A stretch of 18,077 bases of DNA from NCBI GenBank assembly GCA_040758525.1, contig JBFLVQ010000108.1:1-18077 (forward strand), given 5' to 3'. This DNA is from JBFLVQ01 sp040758525. GTDB taxonomy: Bacteria; Acidobacteriota; Blastocatellia; Chloracidobacteriales; JADJPF01. How positions within the stretch are numbered: the first letter of the stretch is position 1; each line of letters opens with the position of its first letter. Position numbers and translations under genes: made by a program. The notes beneath the pieces are model-generated. The model searched no databases. It saw only the letters and a program-made list of their open reading frames with translations, and was not told where the DNA came from. Shown piece after piece: positions 6,582-13,666 of the stretch.

Positions 6582-8072
6582 ATGAAAATCAATCCAGAAT
6601 TTCTACGCAATGTGCGGATTCAATTACCTCAACGCCGCGCGATATTTCTCTTAGGTACTACTATCTCTCTTATTCTTATTGGTCTAATCTTACTCTGGTT
6701 TAGTCTGGACTTTCTATACTCATCCTACTACTGGCAGCACCATGAGCGTGTACAACAGTTTGGCATTGTCTCCTTTGTAATACTCACTGCCGCCCAGTTT
6801 ATCTTGCTACATGTGATAGGCACAGGAGCAGCAGCAATGTCAGTAGTACAGGAACGTCTACGTGGCACCCTGATCTTCCAGCAGATGACCCTGCTCTCCC
6901 CACGTAGTATGGCGATTGGCAAGCTCTTTGGTAGTACAGCAACCTGTTATCTGATTGCTGCAGTCATCTTCCCTTTTAGCTTCTTTACTGGATTGATTGC
7001 TAATTTCTCAGCAATCGAAATGCTCAACACTTATGCTCTGCTTTTTATTGGCGGCATCTGTTGGCAAGCGCTGGGGCTCTTCTTATCTGCCTTAACTGTG
7101 AATGGTTCAGGCTCCTCGGCTTGGCGTAATCTATTAGGTATTAGTGTAAGCGGTTTAGCAGGTGTTACCGCCTTTGCCTACCCAGATATGATTACTCGTT
7201 ACAATAGCGGTTTTCTCTTCGGTATAAAAATGCCGATAGTAATAATCTTACTCTTGCTTATGATGTTTGTTGGTGGTTGGGCATTTGCTGGTGCCGTACG
7301 CTCTTTTAAGAGCTTACAGCTAATACCACTATCGCCTAAAATGATCTGGTACTTCTTTGCCTCATTAGAAACACTGTTAGTGGGACTCTGTTGGCGTGGC
7401 TACTTCCTTTCATCATATATCTCCTACCGTAATGCTGTTGAACTGGTGATCTTCTTCCTTGCCATCAACTGGGTTGCTCTCACTATATTATCAAATAGTC
7501 TGGCGATCAGCCGTGATCGTCTACGTGAATGGTGGAGTGCGGAACGCGATGCTAATGCAGTAACACAACGTGCAGAGATTCGTAACAACAGATTGACCTA
7601 TCGTATGGCAGTAGGTCTATCGCTAGTTGGGTTTGCCGCCTTTTCCTGGAGCCTTTCAACACGTGAACTGACTGAATTTGAATATGAGTATTATTCAACA
7701 ACACATCCCATACATTTTGGTTATGGCTCGCTCTTAGTAGTGGCATTATCGTTCCTGATCACAATGGCAGCAATGTCTGGTTTTATGCAGTACCTTGCCC
7801 TACACCGTTTCCGTTTCAATCAGGTTGCCATGATATTCTGGATATTATTCTTTGTCATTACTGGAATCACGGGCGCAATTATGGGTAAGGAGAGCTTTGC
7901 TATGCTCGTTAATCCACTTGCCTTTGCCGATTCAGTACTCTACTACCATTCAATCAATGCTGTGATAAAAGGTCTGTCTGCTGGGATCGTCCTAGCCACT
8001 GTCTGCTTGGGTCTTTCAGCCTGGAAATGGCGTAAAACTTATCAGGAGTTGGTCAATCAACCATCCAGATAA
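6582..8072 (+). CDS. ABC exporter permease, about 12 membrane segments
   Basis: 496 residues, almost all hydrophobic. I count about twelve likely membrane segments, beginning with one at about 20-45 and ending with one at about 465-485. The length and the absence of an ATPase domain suit an ABC-2-like exporter permease with two fused six-segment halves. A cytosolic stretch near the middle, rich in charge (SRDRLREWWSAERD), separates the halves. GCGAGG precedes the ATG by 6 bases. It pairs with the ATPase gene 28 bases upstream and ends just before a strong hairpin. Family is inferred from hydropathy and context; I recognise no substrate-specific motif. Confidence 0.88.
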   Translation: MKINPEFLRNVRIQLPQRRAIFLLGTTISLILIGLILLWFSLDFLYSSYYWQHHERVQQFGIVSFVILTAAQFILLHVIGTGAAAMSVVQERLRGTLIFQQMTLLSPRSMAIGKLFGSTATCYLIAAVIFPFSFFTGLIANFSAIEMLNTYALLFIGGICWQALGLFLSALTVNGSGSSAWRNLLGISVSGLAGVTAFAYPDMITRYNSGFLFGIKMPIVIILLLLMMFVGGWAFAGAVRSFKSLQLIPLSPKMIWYFFASLETLLVGLCWRGYFLSSYISYRNAVELVIFFLAINWVALTILSNSLAISRDRLREWWSAERDANAVTQRAEIRNNRLTYRMAVGLSLVGFAAFSWSLSTRELTEFEYEYYSTTHPIHFGYGSLLVVALSFLITMAAMSGFMQYLALHRFRFNQVAMIFWILFFVITGITGAIMGKESFAMLVNPLAFADSVLYYHSINAVIKGLSAGIVLATVCLGLSAWKWRKTYQELVNQPSR

Positions 8073-8095
8073 TAACTACTAACTAGAGAGAACCT

Positions 8096-8133
8096 AGAGA
8101 CCGGCAGGAAAGCCCTTTTTCCTGCCGGTCTCT
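8096..8133. terminator. Perfect 16-bp hairpin, likely terminator of the ABC genes
   Basis: AGAGACCGGCAGGAAA (8096-8111) pairs perfectly with TTTCCTGCCGGTCTCT (8118-8133) around the loop GCCCTT. It lies 23 bases past the permease stop codon. The bases that follow (GCATTTATTAG) are T-rich but not a strong T-run. Its stability and placement between two transcription units still make a terminator the best reading. Confidence 0.8.
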
Positions 8134-8138
8134 GCATT

Positions 8139-8171
8139 TATTAGTAACCGCTCAAAGGTCTATTAGTAACC
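8139..8171. promoter_or_regulatory. Tandem direct repeats TATTAGTAACC, 22-bp period
   Basis: TATTAGTAACC occurs at 8139-8149 and again at 8161-8171, and the following bases are also alike (GCTC and ACTC). The 22-bp period is two DNA turns, so both copies face the same side. LytTR regulators typically bind pairs of about 9-bp direct repeats separated by 12-13 bp, the same geometry, and a LytTR regulator is encoded at 16056-16823. The core in reverse complement is GGTTACTAATA, which shares only the GTT and little more with the AgrA/AlgR consensus. A looser copy (AGTAACTACTG) starts at 8213. Between 8172 and 8257 I see no convincing -35/-10 pair; TATTAA at about 8225-8230 is the best -10 candidate. 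Confidence 0.5.
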
Positions 8172-8257
8172 ACTCCGTAGAAAAAATCACCCTCCCCCAA
8201 GAAAGAGAATGAAGTAACTACTGTTATTAACTTACTCTGGCAATCAAGCTCAATGCC

Positions 8258-8262
8258 GGAGG
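8258..8262 (+). promoter_or_regulatory. Strong ribosome-binding site of the TonB-dependent receptor gene
   Basis: GGAGG lies 6 bases before the ATG at 8269. It fixes the start of the receptor and is the strongest ribosome-binding site of the plus-strand cluster, in keeping with an abundant outer-membrane protein. Confidence 0.8.
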
Positions 8263-8268
8263 AAAAGC

Positions 8269-11046
8269 ATGTCTAGCTCTCTTTTTTCAATAACACTGGT
8301 ATTGTTTGCCGTTATCACAAACTGCACCAGTACACTGGCTCAATCGCGCTCTACTACTCTACAGGGTGAAGTAAAAGATCAACATGGCAGTGTTATTGCG
8401 AGCGCAAAAGTTACCTTAACAGATGTTAATAACTCTACCCAAACAACCGTCAGCAATGAGCGAGGATCGTTTAAGTTCTCGAACTTAATTGCAGGAGATT
8501 ATACCCTGAAGGTTGAAGCAGAAAATTTTGCTGCTTATCAAGAAACTTTAACCTTTACTAATGCCGATCCAATATCTCATTTAGCAATAACGCTCTATCC
8601 AACAATTCAAGAAACTGTCACAGTTGAAGATAATCAATCATCAGTCACGCTTGATCCAGCACGTGCAGCCGGCGCGCTAGTATTGACTGAGCAGACGCTA
8701 AAAAATCTGCCTGATGATCCTGATCAACTTACCGACTTATTACAATTGCTTGCTACTTCATCAGGTAGTGGAATAGGAGAGGCAGATGTCACGGTAGATG
8801 GCTTTTCTAATGAAGGACGCTTGCCTCCTAAATCTGCTATACGTGAAATTCGTATTAATAACAATATCTTTTCCGCTGAGTATGATAAGCCACCCTATCG
8901 CGGTGGGCGTATAGATATTTACACAAAGCCAGGGGCCGGTTCACTTCATGGCACAGCTTTTTTCAACTTTAATAACTCTGCATTGAATGCGCGTGATGCT
9001 TTTGCGCCTCAGCGCTTACCAGTTAAAACACGTCGCTATGGTCTGCAATTTGGTGGACCAGTTGTGCGTAAGCGTATGGGATTTCTATTTGACTATGAAA
9101 CCCGTAATATCCAGGAGACAACTACGATAAATGCAATTGTGCTCGATAACAATCTGCAATCAAGAGACTTTACTACCAACATTGAGACACCAAAATTATT
9201 ACGGCTCGGTTCTTTACGTACAGATTGGCAAATCAATCAAGATCATACATTCATCTTCCGTTATGACTTTAATCAAGAGCAGGCTAACAATCTCGGCGTG
9301 GGTGGTTTTGATCTACAGAATCGTGCCAACAACAGTCGTAGTGTCACTCACACTTTACGCTTTTCAGAGACGGCAGTAGTGGGCAAAGCTAGCCTCAATG
9401 AGCTACGTGTAGGATTGACTTTCAATCGTATTAACCAGCGTGCTCAATCTAATGATGTGGCGATTATCGTAGCAGGAGCATTCTCTGATGGCGGTGCTCG
9501 TTTGCAATCGCTTCGCCAACAAGAATGGCGACTAGAGTTGACCGACAACTATTCATTAGTAGCTGGTAGTCACACTGTAAAACTTGGCGCACAGGTTCTT
9601 GGCCGTAATGTCACTGATCAGCGCGCAGAAAACTTCAATGGTACTTTCTACTTTGGCGGCCTGTCAGCTCCACAACTCGACACTAATGGAATGGCTCTGG
9701 TCGGTAGAAACGGCGCACCAATGTTAATAAATATCTCTGGTTTAGAACAGTATCGTCGCACATTATTACAACTACCAGGCGGTAAGCCTACACAGTTTTT
9801 GCTCAACCGTGGCAATCCATTGGTCTCTGATCAACAATGGACACTGGCCGGTTTTATTCAAGATGAATGGCACTGGCGATATAACTCTTTATTAAGTCTA
9901 GGACTGCGCTATGAAGCACAAACCAATCCTACAACTATGGCCAGCTTTGGACCACGCATAGGAATAGGCTACTCACCAGATAAAAAACGACAATGGGTAC
10001 TGCGTGCACGTGTTGGTCTTTTCTTTGATCGAATCACGCTACCATTAGCATTAGAGACACTACGTCTGGATGGTATACGAATGCAACAATTTATTATTGA
10101 TACACCATCATTTCCCGATCCATTTCAAAGTGGTATAGTAGCAGATGTGATTCCTACGATACGGCGCAAGAATCCTAATTTACGCCCACCGACTTCACTG
10201 CAAACACAATTAGGCTTTGAGAGACAGCTTCCGCATGGCTGGAAGCTTGATGTCAGTTACTATATATCGCGTGGTTGGGGACTGCTACATTCACGTAATA
10301 TTAATGCGCCCTTGGTAGGCTCAACTGATGATCCAGAGACTGCACCTCGTCCATTAGGCGTGCAACAGAACATACTACAATTTGAATCTAATGGCAGTCT
10401 TAATGGACGGGTTCTGTTTATTGGCATTAATCAAGCGACTCGTCGCCTCTTTAATATCTTCTCTGGTTATCTATGGTTCGATTTTCATACCGATGCAGAT
10501 TATCCATTCTTGCTACCGCAATCTAGTTATGATCGACGTGGTGAACTAGCACGTCCTATCTGGCAAGCACGCCATCGCTTCTTTCTTGTTGGCTTACTCA
10601 ATCTACCAATGAAATTGCGAGTATCTGCAGAGCTTAATATCGCTTCTGGCAATCCATTCAATATCACTACTGGACGGGATAATAATGGTGATGGCAATTT
10701 CAATGATCGTCCAAGTCTAACTAACAATGGCAATTCAGAAGCAGTAGCAACACCATTTGGCATGCTTGATCCCACGGCTATCAATGGTACACTACCACGT
10801 AATCTAGGTACAAATCCATTCAATGCAACATTAGATTTTAATCTCAGCCGTACTTTCAATTTTGGTAATAAAAAACAGACCAATGAACAGCGTTATCAGC
10901 TAATGTTGAATGTGCAAGCCAATAACCTACTCAATCGCACAAATCTATTTGATGTTGATGGTGTGCTGACAGCACCTTTCTTTGCACGCGCAAATAGAGC
11001 TAGACCAGCGCGTCGGCTTGAGATCGGTATGCGACTTACTTTTTAA
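8269..11046 (+). CDS. Oar-like TonB-dependent outer-membrane receptor
   Basis: 925 residues. A signal peptide (1-25, ending STLAQ) leads into a carboxypeptidase-regulatory-like beta-sandwich (about 29-112; LQGEVKDQHGSVIASAKV, then NERGSFKFSNLIAGDYTL). A plug-like region follows (about 130-235), with DVTVDGFSNEG, IREIRINNNIFSAEY and the RGGRIDIYTKPG motif. The rest is a long beta-barrel ending in the aromatic RLEIGMRLTF. GNPFNITTGRDNNGDGNFN (about 795-815) is a typical late-barrel motif of the Oar/TonB-dependent transporter group common in Acidobacteriota. Such receptors bind and import large or scarce ligands using TonB energy; no TonB box or ExbBD genes are visible here. It is the first gene of a six-gene run, 24 bases before the hydrolase, and is preceded by the paired repeats at 8139-8171. 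Ligand unknown. Confidence 0.95.
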   Translation: MSSSLFSITLVLFAVITNCTSTLAQSRSTTLQGEVKDQHGSVIASAKVTLTDVNNSTQTTVSNERGSFKFSNLIAGDYTLKVEAENFAAYQETLTFTNADPISHLAITLYPTIQETVTVEDNQSSVTLDPARAAGALVLTEQTLKNLPDDPDQLTDLLQLLATSSGSGIGEADVTVDGFSNEGRLPPKSAIREIRINNNIFSAEYDKPPYRGGRIDIYTKPGAGSLHGTAFFNFNNSALNARDAFAPQRLPVKTRRYGLQFGGPVVRKRMGFLFDYETRNIQETTTINAIVLDNNLQSRDFTTNIETPKLLRLGSLRTDWQINQDHTFIFRYDFNQEQANNLGVGGFDLQNRANNSRSVTHTLRFSETAVVGKASLNELRVGLTFNRINQRAQSNDVAIIVAGAFSDGGARLQSLRQQEWRLELTDNYSLVAGSHTVKLGAQVLGRNVTDQRAENFNGTFYFGGLSAPQLDTNGMALVGRNGAPMLINISGLEQYRRTLLQLPGGKPTQFLLNRGNPLVSDQQWTLAGFIQDEWHWRYNSLLSLGLRYEAQTNPTTMASFGPRIGIGYSPDKKRQWVLRARVGLFFDRITLPLALETLRLDGIRMQQFIIDTPSFPDPFQSGIVADVIPTIRRKNPNLRPPTSLQTQLGFERQLPHGWKLDVSYYISRGWGLLHSRNINAPLVGSTDDPETAPRPLGVQQNILQFESNGSLNGRVLFIGINQATRRLFNIFSGYLWFDFHTDADYPFLLPQSSYDRRGELARPIWQARHRFFLVGLLNLPMKLRVSAELNIASGNPFNITTGRDNNGDGNFNDRPSLTNNGNSEAVATPFGMLDPTAINGTLPRNLGTNPFNATLDFNLSRTFNFGNKKQTNEQRYQLMLNVQANNLLNRTNLFDVDGVLTAPFFARANRARPARRLEIGMRLTF

Positions 11047-11070
11047 ACTCTACTTCCTGGAGATAAATTT

Positions 11071-12462
11071 ATGCGCAAATTCGCACTCTTATTCTGGTTA
11101 AATATTCTTATTATACTGGTGTTTAATGTTGTCGGCCAAGCACAACAATGGACGCTGGTATCACAAAATACAGCATCACCAAGACAGTCTGTGCCGCTCA
11201 TTCAGGCAACACCTGAGACGGCTTTAGTTGATGAAATTGTCAGTATTCGTGTCACTAAACTTATACCTCAACAAGTGATCACAGTCAGGGCAACAATGCT
11301 TGATAGGCGTGGACGTAAATGGCAATCGCAAGCAGATTTTATTGCTAACCAGGCCGGTGAAGTTGATCTAAGCAAACAATCTCCCAAACAAGGAAGTTAC
11401 CTTGGCATTGATGCAATGGGCCTATTCTGGTCAATGGATCTGTTATCAGAGCAAGATAGTAACGCAACTACCAAACCGCTCAATGAGCCACGATTAATAA
11501 CAGTTGAAGTTTTAATAAATAACCAAACACTCGCTTCAACAGTGCTTACAAGACAGTTCATGGCGTCTGAAGTAAAGATACAAGAGGTCAAAGATAATGG
11601 GCTAGTGGGACGATTCTTTCAGCCCGCACAACCTGGCCCTCGCCCTGGCATTCTGGTATTAGGCGGTTCTGAAGGTGGTCTAGCAGCCTCTGAACAGGAT
11701 GCTGCTCTGCTTGCCTCACATGGCTATGCCACCTTAGCACTCGCCTATTTTGGTGCAGAAGGATTATCCCAAACACTGGATCAGATTCCTATTGAGTACT
11801 TAAAAAAAGGTCTTGATTGGCTTGCTACCCACAAGAGTGTGGATCGTTCTAAGCTCGCAGTATTTGGCGGTTCAAAAGGTGGCGAGTTAGCACTCTTGTT
11901 AGCCTCTTTATTTCCTGAATTAAAAGCTGTGGTGGCCTATGTTCCTAGCAATGTTGTGTGGCAGGGAATAGGCGATATGGGACCAGGCACAGGCTCATCA
12001 TGGACTTATCAGAATCAGCCTATCCCTTATGTTGTACCACAAGTAACTGAAGATTTTATGAAACAGGATTTCAGTAAATCGATCACCATTGGGCCAATAT
12101 ATCTTGAAGGATTAAAAGATAAAGCGGCAGTCGAGAAGGCTACTATCGCAGTAGAAAAGATCAATGGTCCAGTGCTATTGCTCTCTGGTAAGGATGATCA
12201 ACTTTGGCCATCGACATTAATGGCAGAGATGATAATAGCACGGTTACGCCAATACCAACATCGCTTCCGCTATCAACACCTCTGTTATGAGAATGCTGGC
12301 CATGTGATAGGCCGTTGGTATGCTCCTACTATGCGCTTAGCTAGCGGTGGTAAGTTAGTGTTGGGAGGTACACCAGAGGGTAATGCACAGGCACAAGCCA
12401 ATTCCTGGCCCAAAGTACTGCAATTTCTTACAGAGAGTCTCTCAACAGAAGGAAGGAGATAA
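11071..12462 (+). CDS. Exported BAAT/acyl-CoA thioesterase-type alpha/beta hydrolase
   Basis: 463 residues. A signal peptide covers about 1-25 (hydrophobic LLFWLNILIILVFNVV, then GQAQ). Residues 45-165 form the beta-rich N-terminal domain of the acyl-CoA thioester hydrolase/bile acid amino acid transferase family (TPETALVDEIVSIRVTKL, GLFWSMDLL). Residues 170-460 are the alpha/beta hydrolase domain. The nucleophile elbow is GGSKGGE with Ser268, the acid is in GKDDQLW (Asp375 or Asp376), and His411 is in NAGHVIG, so the triad looks complete. A serine nucleophile favours hydrolysis over the acyl transfer typical of the cysteine-type BAAT. Because the protein is exported, free acyl-CoA is an unlikely substrate; an ester or amide in the periplasm is more plausible. 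GGAG lies 8 bases before the ATG. The stop is 2 bases from the next start. Confidence 0.92.
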   Translation: MRKFALLFWLNILIILVFNVVGQAQQWTLVSQNTASPRQSVPLIQATPETALVDEIVSIRVTKLIPQQVITVRATMLDRRGRKWQSQADFIANQAGEVDLSKQSPKQGSYLGIDAMGLFWSMDLLSEQDSNATTKPLNEPRLITVEVLINNQTLASTVLTRQFMASEVKIQEVKDNGLVGRFFQPAQPGPRPGILVLGGSEGGLAASEQDAALLASHGYATLALAYFGAEGLSQTLDQIPIEYLKKGLDWLATHKSVDRSKLAVFGGSKGGELALLLASLFPELKAVVAYVPSNVVWQGIGDMGPGTGSSWTYQNQPIPYVVPQVTEDFMKQDFSKSITIGPIYLEGLKDKAAVEKATIAVEKINGPVLLLSGKDDQLWPSTLMAEMIIARLRQYQHRFRYQHLCYENAGHVIGRWYAPTMRLASGGKLVLGGTPEGNAQAQANSWPKVLQFLTESLSTEGRR

Positions 12463-12464
12463 CT

Positions 12465-13649
12465 ATGCTCACTAATAATCGATCAATCATTGTCAGGTGT
12501 CTAGTCTGCGTTGTACTGGTTAGTAGCCTGTTATATATACGTGTTCAATCACAAACGTCTAACCTACTACCAATCGCCTCAAATCAGCATAACAAGGAAC
12601 AGGTTGCTTTTCCTTTTGTGCCATTACTTATTGATTATGAATACTTGCCACAATACTTTCTACAATGGTTAGACGATGATCCACAATATCAACAGATCGA
12701 AGCCTCGATTAGCGATAATAAAGCATCTCTGCTTAGTGTCATACTTACTGAGAAGGGTAGCGGTCGGCGTATTAACTATTGTAATACCGAAGCTAAAGTT
12801 AAAGCTTTAACCAGTATAGGTGTGGAAGCACGTTTGGCAAAGATTGAATATCGCACCACTAATAAATTTGGTCAGTCCCCAGCTCATGAATTCAGTTTCA
12901 CAGACGAGCATGGGCAAGCAATTCTCTGGCATTTCACATTTGCTGCACCCGCTTCTGAGCGCGGTGCAGGGCTCACACCGCAAACAAATGGACCAGGCTG
13001 GATATTAATCTATCGAGATTTAGGGACAGCCGCTGGTGAAGGCACCATGGTCCAGATTGGCAAGCGTAAACTTGTTGCTGATGCTTGGCCAGAGATCAGC
13101 GCACCACCCTATTTTGTTGCCTATCGTGGCGTTTATGCAGAAGGCATAGGAATAGCAACAATGCTGCGCGGCCAACAAAGCTGGCGTGTCACTGAGTCTC
13201 CTAAAGAATTGAATATTGGTGCACAATGGACATTGGTTGATGATCGTGGGCGCACACGGCAGTTACGTCTTACTGAGAAGTCTGGTGAAGAGCTTAGTAT
13301 AGATGAGATTGGTCTTGCACAACCTTCTGATACTAAGTTGAGTTTGAAAGTGCATCAAACTAAACAAGGCTTTGCATTAAGCTCCATTATCTTGATAAGC
13401 CGTAATAAAACACTGCGTATGAAGTTCACACCAGTACTAGACCTATATGCCGGCGCTCCTACAAAAGTGGCATTTCAGATAGATCAAAACGGTCGCAACA
13501 AAGTTTCTACTGGTGACGTATCTATGGTGAAACGGGACAATTCAATTCAGTTGCAGTGGCAGCCTAAAGAGCCTAACTGGGCTAAGTCAAGGGCATTAAA
13601 TACCACAATGATTTTAACTGCCACTGATTACAAAGTTGAAGTGCAATAA
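12465..13649 (+). CDS. Exported protein of unknown family
   Basis: 394 residues that I do not recognise. An N-terminal signal peptide or anchor (RCLVCVVLVSSLLYIRVQSQ) ends near residue 30. The remainder is soluble, apparently beta-rich and without repeats. Only one cysteine (RINYCNTEAKV) lies in the mature part. Residues about 110-160 hold alternating strands (ARLAKIEYRTTN, FSFTDEHGQAILWHFTF), and a Gly-rich run follows (ERGAGLTPQTNGPGWILIYRDLG). GGAG lies about 7 bases before the ATG. The start is only 2 bases after the hydrolase stop, so the two are almost certainly co-translated and probably act together in the periplasm. It could be a binding protein or a partner of the hydrolase or receptor; no catalytic motif supports a firmer call. 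Confidence 0.85.
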   Translation: MLTNNRSIIVRCLVCVVLVSSLLYIRVQSQTSNLLPIASNQHNKEQVAFPFVPLLIDYEYLPQYFLQWLDDDPQYQQIEASISDNKASLLSVILTEKGSGRRINYCNTEAKVKALTSIGVEARLAKIEYRTTNKFGQSPAHEFSFTDEHGQAILWHFTFAAPASERGAGLTPQTNGPGWILIYRDLGTAAGEGTMVQIGKRKLVADAWPEISAPPYFVAYRGVYAEGIGIATMLRGQQSWRVTESPKELNIGAQWTLVDDRGRTRQLRLTEKSGEELSIDEIGLAQPSDTKLSLKVHQTKQGFALSSIILISRNKTLRMKFTPVLDLYAGAPTKVAFQIDQNGRNKVSTGDVSMVKRDNSIQLQWQPKEPNWAKSRALNTTMILTATDYKVEVQ

Positions 13650-13666
13650 CCTGGCGATATTAATGA

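Noticed and set aside
8096..8133. Inverted repeat as the end of a mobile element
   Set aside because: It is a single compact stem-loop right after a stop codon, with no transposase and no second copy in the window.
10527..10883. Minus-strand open frame of 118 codons inside the TonB-dependent receptor gene
   Set aside because: It is opposite the beta-barrel coding sequence, whose GNPFNITTGRDNNGDGN motif lies in this stretch; no start signal or domain supports the antisense frame.
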